Part shown: piece after piece, positions 11,903 through 24,268 of the stretch
Layout: every line of letters begins with the position of its first letter
Numbering within the stretch: the stretch's first letter is position 1
Assembly (NCBI GenBank): GCA_003184365.1
Contig: NKYR01000076.1
Location: 1-64,000 of the forward strand
Direction of reading: 5' to 3'
Length of the DNA: 64,000 bases
Origin: Evernia prunastri
Taxonomy: Eukaryota; Ascomycota; Lecanoromycetes; Lecanorales; Parmeliaceae
The notes under the pieces: model-generated
What the model was told of the DNA's origin: nothing
The model's input: only the letters and a program-made list of their open reading frames with translations
Databases searched by the model: none
Made by a program: the position numbers and the translations under genes

Positions 11903-14026
11903 TCAATGCTGCAAGTTGATGATCGCAACCTGGTTGCGGCCGTCAGTATGTTTTGCGAGGACTTTGGACGAAAGCTTGAAACCTACCCGACTCCCAAAAC
12001 CTAAAGCCAACTTCCCGCTATCCGCGTCCCAACTCAACGAGCAATGCGCATCGCGTCCCAGGTCATCCTCCTCTTCGCTGGCTTCATTTCCATTGGTAAG
12101 CAGACCATTGGGCGATGCGCCCCGCACACCTTTCGAGATTGCCTTCGGCAGTCCTCCGACTTCTGGATTCCAAATCAGCACTCTGTTCCAGCTCGCCGCT
12201 GCGACCAGATAACCGTCTGGTGTGAACGACATGGCCAGTGCGGGTGCCGCATGGCCTAATGAGAGGCTGTGCATCAGATTGAAGGGTCGCTTGGCGTCCC
12301 AGACTTTGATAGATCCATCCATGGAGGAGGTGGCCAGGAGCCGGGGAGCGCTGGCCGGGTAAGCGGAGAGATTGGTGACAGGCTGATAGGCGAGAGCCGT
12401 GATGTCGGATTCGTGTGCGATGATGGTGCGGAGAGTATCCGATGAGTCGATGAAGCCAAGTACTGCTGTTTCATCGGCAGCGAGGGCAGTGGTGTGGGTG
12501 CGGGAATCGTAGCGTATGTGTATCCAATTCTGTTGGGCTATTGGTTCGGAGCGGATGTTGAGGGCGATGATTCCCTGGTCTTCCAGGAGAGATGAGGCGA
12601 TCAGATTATTGCCGCAGATGGTGAGTTGGTGATTAGATGTCCAAGCGGCGTCAGTGACCACGCTGGGAACCTGGTAGGGAACTATGGCTTGGGACGAATC
12701 GATGTCCCAGAGCGCCAAGGAGGAAGTGACATTGCCGGAAGAGGTGATTCCCAGCAATTTTTTGCCGGAGGGTGACCAGCGCAATTTGAGGACCATTTCT
12801 TGAGCAGCTGGTAGCTCGTCGACTACCTTTCCCGCCTTGGACCAAAGACTTACTGTGTCCATCCAGTCGGAAGTATTGTTACGAATGGCGACGGCGAGGA
12901 TCTCACCTGTGGGATCCCATGCCATGGTGGAGACGTAGGAGGTAGGAGATGAACCGACAAGGTCGAGGTCGAGGTCGACATATGATTGGTGGTTTTGATA
13001 ATTAGGGTTATCGTCAAAAGCTGCCGATCTTGAGATGTACCAAAGACGGCATAGCGCCTTACCGCTAGTCGCAAGGATGGTTGGATCCTTCGGGTTCCAT
13101 GCAGTATGCATCACGTGGCTTGTTTCAGATACCGTCAGAATGTTCGTTTGTGGTCCAAGTTCAGCAACTTTGTCGCTTTGAATCCCTCTGCTTTCACCGA
13201 TGCTGAGTGTTTGTATTAATGGTGCACTGTCGGAGGCGGGGCTGGCAGGCGCATCGCCATCCTCATCGATATCCATGCCGTTGGCCGTGGGACCTTCTTC
13301 TGCGGGGGAGTAATTAGCCGGCGATACTGGCATCGGTCCTTCCTTATGATAGCCATTCTGATCAATTTGCATGTTGTCGCCGTCTCCACGATCGCCATTG
13401 GTGGATACGTCTCCATTGCTTCGCCGGCTTCGTTTTGCTGGCGGTGCCGGTGTGGGTAGTTCCAAGGATAGTCCATTAGTATTAGAATCTCGAGCGTGTT
13501 TTCGTGCGCTCGAGGATCTTGTCCTTTCGTCCTCAATCTGGTCTTGTTGCGGTATAGATGATGCCCGACCGGCTTCGGTACCGAAAAATAGTAGGGTAGC
13601 CGCGGACGATGTCCGACCCTCAGGCTGAGAAATCTGAGAAGGTGTTGTTACATTGACTGCGCATTGTGACTTACCTGATCGAATGATTGCTCAATTTGAT
13701 GGTACTGGAGACCTTTTTGTATTAATGATACCAAAGCGTGCGTTTTGATATGTTGTGCAAACGGGAGGCTCTGTGGATCCGAGAGCCAGTCACGCTGGAG
13801 CTTGACAGCCGTTTCCCCGTGGCCTTTGAAAATGAAAATATCAGTATGCATTGGAATTTGGGGGATATCAGAGAGCGAGCAAGAGCTTTACCTGACTCTT
13901 GCAGATATCTTTTGGAATAGTTCCGTCAGCGAATGGATTTGTTTGGTAGCCGATGAAGCATAATTCGACGACATACCTCCAAATTAGATAATTCACGTGG
14001 TCCGAGGTTAACGTGCCGGCAGCCAT
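11903..14026 (-). CDS. LisH-WD40 protein, TBL1/TBLR1/SIF2-type subunit of a histone deacetylase (SET3/NCoR-like) complex
   Basis: Four exons on the minus strand (14026-13977, 13908-13892, 13823-13675, 13633-11903) sum to exactly 649 codons (648 aa). Exon 2 is a 17-nt micro-exon and exon 1 only 50 nt. Splicing joins them into a LisH domain at the N-terminus (TSDHVNYLIWRY, LQESGHGETAV). A second helix follows (HALVSLIQKGLQYHQIEQSF). A Ser/Asp-rich linker with a basic PAKRSRR follows, and from about residue 225 a run of WD40-type blades, for example HVMHTAWNPKDPTILATSG and LLATSSMDGSIKVWDA. The order LisH, linker, C-terminal beta-propeller is that of human TBL1/TBLR1 and yeast Sif2, which scaffold Hos2/HDAC3-type deacetylase complexes in the nucleus. 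No yeast-style name is assigned because the exact fungal orthologue was not compared. Confidence 0.88.
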
Positions 14027-14965
14027 ATGGAAAAGAAGAGGAAAGCTGTGTCGCATGCAGCTGCATGAGACGAAAGATGATTGCAGATTGTTATGGGGGT
14101 GTGAGAAGAATAATATTGATCGATGTTGATGTTTTGATGAAACACTATGTTTTGGTGAAGGTATGACCAAGAGAATGGAATGGGATCGATGTGCAAGGCC
14201 AAGGCCAAGTTGCACACACCACCTGGGAAGCTAGCTGCGAGTACCTTAGCGTCTTAGCCTTTCGGCAGGCAAGGCGTCAAGCTTCCCATTAACTTCCACT
14301 AAGACATTAGTCCTCCCGAGGAACAGATTGGAGCAGATCTCCACACTCTTTTTCCAACTTTTCTTCTTTAAAATACGCGTCTCCGGGGGGGGGGGGGGGG
14401 GGGAAGAGAGAGGGGGGCTTGGGTTCAACTTACCTACCACTGACACTGTGCATATGCAAGTAAGTGCTGGCAATCTCATAATTTAATGTTTGATCATTGT
14501 GATAATAAAATTGTAAATCATTAATTAATTCTATAAAGCAGTAATTAAAAATAAAAAAAATTGTTATCAAAATAAACTGGTGAAAGGTCATTTCATCCCA
14601 CGCCAACCCCAAGCGCAGAAGCAACAGCATTACTAAGTTACTAAGGTATGATTGCGAAGTGGCTTGAGGGGAAAACAGTGATTTGGGTCTGTCATGATTG
14701 GTTTTCTGCATATTTTGCATCAACTTAGTCCGACGCTAATGATCCCTGTAACGGCGTCAAACCTCACTGCGGAAGTTGCGAACCAAACACCACTATTAAA
14801 GTACCTTACCGTACAAGCAAAGCGGAAGATCATCATCCTCTTCCGGCCACGCCGCTGAAACGGCCTCCCAAATATGTACTCTATCTAACTACATAATCAT
14901 ACCAAGCATTATTTACTTACGGTATTTATTTTATTATTGACCACCCTCAAAAATCCATATGCACC
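14027..14965. promoter_or_regulatory. Divergent intergenic (TBL1-like / TMEM115) with long poly-G tract
   Basis: Both neighbours start at the edges of this stretch. The centre (about 14480-14580) is AT-rich. There is no credible coding frame. The poly-G run is listed separately. Confidence 0.4.
14385..14403 (+). repeat. G19 homopolymer tract
   Basis: About nineteen consecutive G residues are followed at once by AAGAGAGAGGGGGG. This length of mononucleotide G is unusual and could form a G-quadruplex. The exact count is vulnerable to sequencing or assembly error. Confidence 0.8.
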
Positions 14966-16082
14966 ATGCAAATGCGTATCAATATACCGCCCTTGACCCG
15001 TGTCCTTCTCGCCCTTCTCCTCGCCATCTCCACCGCGCATCAAATCACACGTTATGTATTTGGTGGCCTCGACCCCGAACTTCTCGCCCTCATCCCCCAG
15101 TGGTCACTCTTTTACCCCTGGGTCTACTGCACTGCCACATTCGCCGAGCAGAACGTCGTGACATTTCTCATCGCTGCTGCAACGATCCTGTACGGCGGCA
15201 AATACCTGGAACGTGCGTGGGGGTCCACAGAGTTTGGAAAGTTCGTCCTATTGGTGACGGTATTGCCAAATTTCGTGGCAACCTTTGTATATGTCCTCTG
15301 GTTCGCCATTACGCGTGATGATTCAAGAGCGTACGTCGAAGATCTCCCGATTTGATCTGGAGCCCCCGAGCTAATTTGATCCTTCTGCCCCCAGCTTGGC
15401 TTACATCCAAGGGTCCGTCGCCCTCCAGGGCGCTTTCCTCGTCGCTTTCAAGCAGCTTGTTCCCGAGCATACAGTCACAATACTGAGAGGCATCATCAAA
15501 ATACGCGTCAAACATTTTCCTGCCATCTTTCTAGCTGCGAATACGATATCTGGACTGGTCATTGGAACAGACACGGCGCTAGTATTGGGCTGGGCTGGCT
15601 TCTTTACAAGCTGGATATACCTTCGCTTCTACAGGAAGCAAGCCGAGCTATCGGGAGCCAGCACAGGAGGACCCACAATAAAAGGAGACGCATCAGAAAC
15701 ATTCGCTTTCGCTTATTTCTGGCCTGACGTCGTTCAACCTCCAATAGCGGCGGTCGCAGATGGCGTCTATAATGCATTGGTAACCATACGCCTCATAACG
15801 CCCTTTTCTGCCGAAGAAGTTGAGACGGGGAATGTGCAGGCAACGGCAAGAGGCGAAGGCGGCCTACCAAGCTTGTTGAATCAAGGTGGCAGAAGAGGAG
15901 GAGGCGGAAAGAGAGAAGAAGCAGAGCGGAGGAGAGCATTGGCTCTAAAGGCTTTGGACCAGAGACTGCACGCTGCGACTGCGACCAAGCAACAGCCAGC
16001 CGCTGTTCCGCCACCAGCGCCAATCGATCAAGAAATGCCAAGAGTGAGTTCAGAGCCACCAGCTGAAGCCGACCAATCTTGA
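14966..16082 (+). CDS. TMEM115-family (DUF1751) rhomboid-like Golgi membrane protein
   Basis: Two exons, 14966-15330 and 15395-16082, give exactly 351 codons (350 aa). The N-terminal 230 residues form a multi-pass bundle with the family pattern. A first helix contains LLALLLAIST, then come LIPQWSLFYPWVY, a GGKYLERAWGSTEF loop, a helix FVLLVTVLPNFVATFVYVLW, and GSVALQGAFLVAFKQLVPEHTV. These match TMEM115, a rhomboid-fold pseudoprotease of the Golgi with a role in retrograde transport; no catalytic Ser/His pair is expected. The C-terminal 100 residues are cytosolic, basic and low complexity (GGRRGGGGKREEAERRR, Pro/Ala-rich). The start is the first in-frame ATG; another lies two codons on. Confidence 0.88.
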
Positions 16083-17098
16083 TTACTCCTATTGGCTACT
16101 TAGATAGCCAAAAGATCCTCCGCACTTCCGAGATTCGAGATCGCCCTACCATTACTGTACATAAAAGGGGATCAGTATACCCTGTTACATACTCGTGGCT
16201 GTTTTGTATTCTGTACTGCAATTTACCGGATTTTCGCTGTCTTAATTTGGACTGTCACTTTGCGCACTCCGATCATTATCGTGTAAATGATTAGAGCAGA
16301 ACTACGGCCGCCTTGGTTAGGGTTCAATGCATGGGTACGGCTAACAGAATTACGTATCGAGGCTAGATGACAAGCCTGACCAGGAAAAGAGAATTCATGA
16401 TCTGAACCCGGAACGTGCTACAAGAGCCTCTGGATCAGATGCACGCACCTCTGATCTTCGATGCCTCCAAGCCTACCGCTCACCATATCATCTAACAATG
16501 CCGATCTTGCTCTGCTACAAATTATTCGATGACTCCAACGCTGCGTAACGTCGGGGTCAATATCTGATAAAATTTGCAGCTGCTGTCATAAATGGCCAGC
16601 TGTGAACTTTGCCGGAAGCGACCTGGGCAGTCAGGTACCCTCCTCGAATGAAACACACTCAAGGACGCGACCCAGGTACTGATCGTTCGAAGGCGTTCGG
16701 GGATCGAACTTCTGAAGATGGTAAACAGCCACGCGCCTCTTCCGGTGGAGGCAGTGAAGAGTGTGAATAAGGCTCGCCACACACCTTTAGTATTCTATGT
16801 ATGGTACTTTATGGATGATTAGAAGTCCGGTCTGACTCAAGACCAAGCGAGGCCAAGTTGTGGAGACAGTTCAGTTTGATGAAGATCACACGTGCGGTGT
16901 GTGATAGCATGCCTGCCAGTAAACGCTCACTAGCTCGCCCACCAGGATTGATATTGCGCTAAGCCCTACGAACGGGAGCTTAAAATTAGCATGCACCCTA
17001 ACAATATCGATAAATCCTTGCCTCGCAAATCGCGAAATGAAACAAAAATTATACCAGTATGAAGTCTATTCCTACCTGCCTATAAGGCCTCATCCAAC
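16083..17098. other. Intergenic, 1 kb, no gene seen
   Basis: This lies between two genes reading the same way, so it should hold the TMEM115 terminator and the RRP12 promoter. No frame looks coding and there are no repeats of note. Confidence 0.4.
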
Positions 17099-20000
17099 AT
17101 GTCTTTAGCCGAGAAGCTCGACAAGATCAGGTCGCCCAAGCTACAGAATCAGCGAGAGGTTGGCCAAGGCCCGATTCCCAGTGCCTTCCAACCCCCCACT
17201 GACCACAAACAGACCTCCATTGTACTCTCCGCAGTCGAAGACACCCTCAAGGACCAGAAGTATGGCTCAACCCCTACAGCATACTTTGCTGCCCTGCTCG
17301 CATTGCTCAGTCAATCAGTTTCCCCATCGAGTGGCATTGTCAACAAAGAGCTCGCAACATCGGTCGTCTACCTCCTCGACATCATCGCACCGCACGTACC
17401 TGCGCCTCTGCTCCGATCCAAGTTCTCTCAAATCCTCACGAGTCTTGCACCTGTCCTGACTCATAATGATATTGAAGCGCCTTTGATTAGGTCTTCGGTG
17501 GGATGTCTGGAATCACTATTGGTCGCGCAGGATAATGCAGCGTGGGCGCTTCCGCAAACCCAGGTCAGCCCACGGAGAGCTATCGCAGGCTTACTGGTGC
17601 TTGCGTCAGACCATAGACCAAAGGTCAGGAAGCGAGCGCAGGATGCGGTCACGCATGTCTTGAAAAACCCACCTCCAAGCCCTTTATTGGATCATCCAGC
17701 CGCGGATATGTGCGCTGAGACAGCTTTGCGAAGTGTCAATGATATGGCTGCAAGTGGGAAAAAGAAGGGAAAGGGCCACAGGCCGGAGGAACATCAACCA
17801 GGTCTCATGCATGCGCTGCAGCTGGTCAAGACGATAGCTTCCGCTTCTGGGGGTTGGCCAAGCAAGAAGATTGAGCCGTTCTGTGAGGTCCTCATGAATA
17901 TTTCGCGATCAAATAATGAGTACCTTACAATGTCTGCATTTGAGATATTTGAAGTCATACTTGCAGGGATGGCGGGCGAGACATCGTCTGCAAAGCTACC
18001 AAAGCTGATGGAAGCTATTTCCGAACTACGGCCTTCACAGAACGACTCGCAACTGCTGCCTCCGTGGATCGCTGTCATGTCGAGAGGGTATGACGTCTCG
18101 GCTCAGGTCAGCCCGGAAGACACTCTACGAAAGCTGCCTGAGCTCTTTGAGACGATGTCCGGATTCCTTGCTTCCTCGTCACACAACATCCGCGTTTCTG
18201 CTTCAGAGTGTCTAATCTCATTTTTGGTCAACTGTGTACCTGACACAGCGATCCTAAAGCCTTCCATATACGACGAGAAAGTCTTTGAAAAGATAGCGAA
18301 GGCAGCAATCGCACTTCTGAGTGTGAAATATCAATCTGCTTGGATGGAAGTTTTCACTGTGCTCTCGGCTCTCTTCTCGGCGTTGAGATGGCGATCAATT
18401 GGTCTTCTGGATGACATAGTCAAGACCGTTGGGGAGCTACGAGGTAACGACTCATTCAATGGCAAAAAAGAAGCGGACGTCGTCCTCGGCAACGCCATCG
18501 AAGCCATGGGGCCAGACTCTGTCCTTCAGATTCTACCGCTCAACCTGGCGAACCCAAAGGCGGGTCAACCAGGAAGGGCGTGGCTGTTGCCCATTTTGCG
18601 AGACCATGTGCAGAAGACCAATCTTACACATTTCAGGTCCGAGTTTGTGCCTTTGAGCGAAATGATGTTCCAACGAGTAATAGACAATGCAAGCTCCGAA
18701 AAAACAATGGAAATCAAGATATTCGAGACTTTGGTGCAACAAATCTGGGCGCTCTTGCCGGGTTATTGCAATCTGCCCCAAGATCTGAGCACGGCTTTTG
18801 ATCAGAGCTTTGCCGAGATGTTGGCTAATCTGCTCTACAAGCAGACGGAGCTTCGAGTAGATATATGCAAAGCCCTCCAAATGCTGGTGGAATCAAGTCA
18901 AGAGATAGTCAATATGGAGGCTTCTGAGCAGGAATTACTCCTAGAGCAGCGGACTCTGAAGGCTGATGCGCAGAAAAATCTCGACCATTTGTCGTCATTC
19001 GCTGGGAATCTACTAGCAGTGCTTTTCAACGTTTACAGCCAGACATTGCCCCAGTACAGGGGTTTCATCCTGCAGTGTATCAACACTTACTTGAGTATCA
19101 CTCCCGAGAAGGTAGGGTGCTCCAATGCATCTGAACTTCATCGCTAAACCTTCATAGGAGCTACTTGAGACCTTCCAGCGAGTCACAACGATGCTTGAAG
19201 CCGCTCTTGCAGAATCGACTTCTCAGACGCAAACCGACAAGCAAAAGCAAAAGCAACAGCAACCCTCGGCCGACAAGATGCCGCCGACAAGCCATACCCT
19301 CATGGATCTGATCATAACACTTTCAATATACCTCCCGCGACCCACCTTCCCCACGCTTTTCTCCCTCGCTGCCCTCATCCTCCCTCAGTCATCTGATCCC
19401 CAACTTCAAAAGAAGGCCTATAAGCTCCTGCCCCGTCTCGCCACCTCTCCAACAGGCACCCTCGCTCTCCAAGATCGCAACGCAGAACTCCAATCTCTCC
19501 TCTTGAGTACCGCTTCTACCGTCTCCGCCCCAGCCCGCCGCGACCGTCTCGCTGCGATTTCAGTCGTTGTCGAGCATCTCCCGCAAACAAACCTCCATTT
19601 CATCCCTTCGATTCTCTCCGAAGTCGTTATTTCGGCCAAAGAAGTCAACGAAAAGGCCCGAACAGCTGCATTCGATCTCCTTGTGCTCATGTCTCGCAAG
19701 ATGTCTCAAGGCGGACAGATTAATCAGTCGCAGATCCCACACATGGCGGCCGACGCACCCATTGCGCAAGCTAGTCTGGAGGAGTTCTTCACCATGGTAT
19801 CCGCCGGACTTGTGGGTTCGACGCCGCATATGGTCTCTGCCAGCATAACGGCCTTGACGCGAATCCTGTACGAGTTCGCTTCGCAGCTTCCCCACGCGGT
19901 CATCGAAGATCTAGTGCAGACCATGGATTTGTTCCTCACCTCTACTAATCGCGAGATCGTACGTTCTGTTCTCGGCTTCGTCAAGGTCGCCATCATCTCA

Positions 20001-20990
20001 CTTCCTGAAGACATCGTAAAACCAAAGCTCGACACACTTGTGCCAGGTCTCATGTCATGGTCGAGAGAGCACAAAGCGCAATTCAGAGCGAAAGTGAAGC
20101 ATATACTGGAACGCGCTCTGCGTCGATTCGGCTTTGATGCCATCGAAAAACAGTGCCCAGAAGATGACAAGAAGTTTATCAACAATATCCGGAAGACCAA
20201 GGAACGGCGCAAGCGGCACAAGGCAGCTGACGGCGCTGGAGCTTCTGCCGAAGAGCTAGCGACAAGAAAGAACAGATTTGAGAGCGAGTATGACGAAGCG
20301 CTCTATGGTAGCGAATCCTCCTCTGACTCCGGCCATGGCTCCGACGAGGAGCGAGGGCCGGGGTCCAATGGCAGAGGAGGACGAGGGCAGACATACATCA
20401 CGGAAGCCGCCGACGAACCCCTGGATCTCCTGGACCGCAAATCCCTCGCCAACATCTCGAGTCGGAAACCAATCGCGACGAAACACGCGCCGGCCAAGCA
20501 GCGAAAGAACAAAACCGACGTCGACGGCAAACTCGTCTTCAACGACGACGACGATGACTCGATGGGCCTCGATTCCAACGGTCCAGACGTGAACGACGAA
20601 ACGACCCTCGAAGGTGGCATCAATGCCTATGTCGATGCCATCCGTGGCCGCGACGCGGTGCAGCGGGGCAGAGGGGGCAGGCTCAAGTTCAGCAACAAGC
20701 GCGAGAAACCCAACGGCAACGGAGACACCATGGACGTTGACGCCGACGGGGATCATGATGCCCGGGCCGCGAAGAAAGTCAACGGGAGCGGAGGGGCGAG
20801 GAAGGAGGTTCGGCTCGCGGATGCGAGGGGAGGGAAGGATCAGGGGGGTGGTAGGAACGGAGGGATGAGCGGCAGAGGCGGTCTGAGGGGGAGAGGGGGG
20901 AATGTAGGAGGGGGGAAAGTGCAGAGGAAGGGATTGGGCGGGGCGAAGGTTAGGGGCGGGAGGGTGGTGAAGGGAGGTGGGAGACGGTGA
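17099..20990 (+). CDS. RRP12: Ribosome biogenesis / nuclear export factor RRP12 (NUC173 domain)
   Basis: Two exons, 17099-19111 and 19158-20990, give exactly 1282 codons (1281 aa), close to yeast Rrp12 (about 1230). The protein is a long alpha-helical HEAT/ARM-like solenoid opening with MSLAEKLDKIRSPKLQNQ. The NUC173-type segment follows (RAIAGLLVLASDHRPKVRKRAQ and the adjacent LNLANPK-GRAWLLPILRD region). The last 250 residues are unstructured: an acidic stretch, then a Gly/Arg-rich RGG tail, suggesting RNA or ribosome contact. Rrp12 accompanies pre-40S and pre-60S particles and supports their export and rRNA maturation. The single intron (46 nt) falls after TPEK and keeps the frame into ELLETFQRV. 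It converges on SEC6. Confidence 0.95.
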
Positions 20991-21576
20991 ATGCTCGTTT
21001 GGACGGAGAGCGCAGAGAGTGCGTATTAGCCAGTTGAAATTGATCGATCGTTCAATACCCATGATAGCGAGTCGGCGCGTGACAAATACATGATGGCTTC
21101 ACGTCAATATCTTAAGCAATTATTGTTGCCCTTGGCCTTTATGTCATACTGTAGCATCCACACCGTAACTTGATCATTTCATTCTCCAACATCCATACAA
21201 CCAGCCTCTGATGGTCCTCCTTCCGCACTGATCACCCGAACTCGGATACCCTACCCTACCCTTCGATGGAATGCTGCATCGGAATCGACAGCGCCCCTGT
21301 CGTCCCTTCCAATCCACCGCCGAGCAAGCGCGTGTGCTAACCTAGGCCGTTACAGACCGGATGTTTGGTGTTCCACAGGGGTAAGCTTCCAGAGCTAGAG
21401 CCACGTCCAAGATGTTGCCGGGGCAGGGAAGTGCTTGCAGGCCGGGCACGTGTCCGGTTCATCGGTTTGCGATTATGCTTGCTGATTCTTCCTGCTTCTG
21501 CTGATCGCTACCTGTCTGGCGATTGTGCTGCAGTCATTCTGCTTGGTCAATTTTTTCCGGTTTACCTCGCCCTTCC
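20991..21576. other. Convergent intergenic between RRP12 (+) and SEC6 (-)
   Basis: This holds the two 3' ends. A 101-codon frame at 21365-21670 (+) overlaps the end of SEC6 and has no recognisable content. Confidence 0.5.
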
Positions 21577-23823
21577 TCATTTGACCTTGCTCATTATAGT
21601 TTCGGGTCCCCGTTCCACGTACACCTCGCTCGCTTTAGCTTTCACGCTGCTCAGCATACTCCTGTCGTAGTCGTCCCTGGCCCTGAGTGCGCTCTCGACC
21701 CAGCTGAGTTGCACGTCCCAGTACTCCCTCTTGAACGCCTCGTAGACGGTCGCCACGGCCGTCTTGTCCGACTCGAGCATGCGGACGAGGTAGTCGACCA
21801 CGCGCCACTTCCGCTTGATGCTCGCGAACTCGGGGTACTTGCCGAAGAAGTCGAAGGAGGTGAGCACGTCGTCCTTGAACTTGTCGGTAAAAGGTTCCCC
21901 GCGGCGAAGTTTGGCGCCTTTGTTTCGAACGGAAGAGAGGTAGCGCACGAGGAGCTCGTCGGCCAGTTCTTCAACGAAGATGTCAAGGAGAGAGCTGTGC
22001 AACACACCTTGGTAGTCATTGACGTAGTCTTCGAAAGTCGTGATTATACGTTTCATGCCATATTCGGTATACCACTTCGCGGTAAAGAATTCCGGTAGGA
22101 CCGAGCGGAAGTCGATGATGAAGATTAGAGAGACGAATGTGGTGATGCAGTGCGTACCGAGGTCTACGAAACCATCGCGTATGTTTTCTATCTCAGCGTT
22201 GGCTTGAGCCATGTATTTGGGTGAGATCAGGGGCTCGATATCACGCTGGAACCGGCTTAGGTAGCCCACTTGGCCCGCTTCAGCATTGTCGTCGATGCAG
22301 GCTATTTGGTCGTTGGCAATCGCAACCAGCCAGTCTTGGAGAACTTGGAGGCCATCTTGTTCGGCAGTAGGGGTCTTGTATTTGGCAGACTGGTCGTCGA
22401 CCATCTTCTGCCACAGACTTTGCCGTGATTTAAGAGCGGTAAACATGGCGTCGATGACCCCTTCTGCCACGTCTGTGCGGCCTGAATTACCAGCGACAAG
22501 AAGTTGCTCGCGAAGCATGCGCCACATGTCTCCCAACGTCTTGGTGCGGAAGTAGCCATGCTCGTCGTTGTCCAAGGAGCCCTCCTTGCGCTCTATGAAG
22601 GATTTTCTGTCGGTAGTAAACATCCGATCCATCCATTCGTCGACGGATTTCACGATCAATTGTCGGTAGTCTCGGATCAGCTCGATCTCTCTGTTGTCGA
22701 GTATCGGAAGCTGTAGTTCCTCTTGACTCCAGCCGAGCTTGTTCATCTTCCCATAGTATTTTTCGGTCCACTCGATGATTGCCAGCATATGCGTTGGGCC
22801 TAGTTTGGGGTCGTCAACGCGCCTGATGAGCCAATTGTGCATTAAGCTATGGTATATATCCGTGTATGTTTTGTATATCTTCCATTTCTTAGGCATCAGC
22901 TCTGTCATGCCTTGCTTGACGGCAACCAGGTCATTGAAAAACCACGCCATAATCTTGGACAGCTTGTCAGGATCTTCGAAAAACTTCTCCTCTGCCGAAT
23001 TGAAGTTCTGTTGTGCGGAGAGCTCGATGGCTTTCAAAAATTTCTCCTTGTATCCCCGTATTTGTCTGGCGCTGGTGTTCATGGACTTGAACCTGGATGC
23101 AAGGTCTTTGTAATCTCGCTGAGCATCTTGAAGTGCCTTGACCTTCTTGTCACTCTTTTCCTCTTCTTCGATGATGACCGCCAAACGCACTATCATGCTT
23201 TTGTTGTCCGTTTGTACCAAGGGTATCAGGTTCATGCAAGCCTGGCCGATGTGTTCGTCGAACCAATTCACCACGTCTTCCAATCTTTCGAAATGATTCT
23301 GTAGTGTGTTCTCTAAAGATGCATCCGACGCTCTTTTGATCTGGTCCATGGCATCGTCCCTGATGTCTCGTAGCTGCGTAAGCCCATAATGTACGTTCAG
23401 AATATTGGGCTGGTTCTCAAGGTCCTGGTCATCTTCACTCAGGAGCCTGGCCAATTCATCCAGCCTGCTATCAAAAGACTCAATGTTTGCCTTCATTGTC
23501 TCCACCTGCGTGAAGTTCCTGTGGACCTGCGAAACCAAATTGATGTTGGGGAAATCCCGGATCATGTTCTGTGACTCGGCGCATAGCTTGTCGATCTTCA
23601 TGAGCTCCTCCTTGATCTGATTGACCGTTCTCTGTCCATCACCAATCGAGTTCATGCCAGACTGTGTGATCTCCAACTGCTCCTTAAGCCCAACTTTCAG
23701 CTGTCCGTCTATCGCGGCTTTCTTTCGAATAAACTCGGACTTCAGGAACGGTATCTTGTCGAGGTCTTCAGGGTGCCGTAGCAGCTCGACAAGCTGAACG
23801 GTCACCCCTTCATTGTCAGCCAT
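21577..23823 (-). CDS. SEC6: Exocyst complex subunit Sec6/EXOC3
   Basis: A single uninterrupted exon of about 748 aa (753 if the ATG at 23838 is used); I prefer MADNEG at 23823 because family members begin MAD. Length and order match Sec6 (yeast 805 aa, animals about 745). The N-terminus is long coiled-coil helices (for example RHPEDLDKIPFLKSEFIRKK and LEITQSGMNSI). It is followed by the Sec6 C-terminal domain with WFFNDLVAVKQGMTELMPKKW, FPNINLVSQVHRNF and near the end FADELLVRYL-type helices. Sec6 is a core member of the octameric tether that docks secretory vesicles at the plasma membrane and regulates SNARE assembly. No intron in more than 2.2 kb is notable in this intron-rich window. The last 15 residues (SKVK end) are less conserved. 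Confidence 0.95.
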   Translation of the reverse strand: MADNEGVTVQLVELLRHPEDLDKIPFLKSEFIRKKAAIDGQLKVGLKEQLEITQSGMNSIGDGQRTVNQIKEELMKIDKLCAESQNMIRDFPNINLVSQVHRNFTQVETMKANIESFDSRLDELARLLSEDDQDLENQPNILNVHYGLTQLRDIRDDAMDQIKRASDASLENTLQNHFERLEDVVNWFDEHIGQACMNLIPLVQTDNKSMIVRLAVIIEEEEKSDKKVKALQDAQRDYKDLASRFKSMNTSARQIRGYKEKFLKAIELSAQQNFNSAEEKFFEDPDKLSKIMAWFFNDLVAVKQGMTELMPKKWKIYKTYTDIYHSLMHNWLIRRVDDPKLGPTHMLAIIEWTEKYYGKMNKLGWSQEELQLPILDNREIELIRDYRQLIVKSVDEWMDRMFTTDRKSFIERKEGSLDNDEHGYFRTKTLGDMWRMLREQLLVAGNSGRTDVAEGVIDAMFTALKSRQSLWQKMVDDQSAKYKTPTAEQDGLQVLQDWLVAIANDQIACIDDNAEAGQVGYLSRFQRDIEPLISPKYMAQANAEIENIRDGFVDLGTHCITTFVSLIFIIDFRSVLPEFFTAKWYTEYGMKRIITTFEDYVNDYQGVLHSSLLDIFVEELADELLVRYLSSVRNKGAKLRRGEPFTDKFKDDVLTSFDFFGKYPEFASIKRKWRVVDYLVRMLESDKTAVATVYEAFKREYWDVQLSWVESALRARDDYDRSMLSSVKAKASEVYVERGPETIMSKVK

Positions 23824-24268
23824 TTGGCCGGATCTCATTTGTCCGAACGAGATATGCCCAGCATGCTTGGTTGCGACAGCTGCAGAAGCTGGCTGTTTGG
23901 CACCCCGTACGCGCCCTAAGGTGTAATATTACCGGTAATTTATCCCTGAAAGGACTTTCCATCCATAGCTTTGCGCGACCATTCTCTAAACGCTTCTATT
24001 ATACAGAGTAGAGACACCTTAAAGAGTTCTACGAGAGTCCAGGTCGGTCTTGCCTCTAGAGTGTCTACCACCCTATCACGGCGCAACTGAAGTCAATTAC
24101 GGACAGAAATGGCGATGTTGGGTCACACGTGGTATTCGACATCTATGTTTCTCGTTCGCGAAGTATCCCGTTACTAGGATACAGAAAGCACGAATCGCTG
24201 CATAGGTTTTGACTAGACTCAATGAATTTCCCGCAAGCCCTTCTCGGACTGACTTTTATTTTCTGTGC
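23824..24268. promoter_or_regulatory. Divergent intergenic between SEC6 (-) and HET gene (+)
   Basis: Both genes start here, so two promoters are expected in about 445 bases. There is no other gene. Confidence 0.4.

Noticed and set aside
19418..20221. Long minus-strand frames inside RRP12
   Set aside because: Antisense shadows of a GC-rich coding exon; the plus-strand frame carries the conserved sequence.
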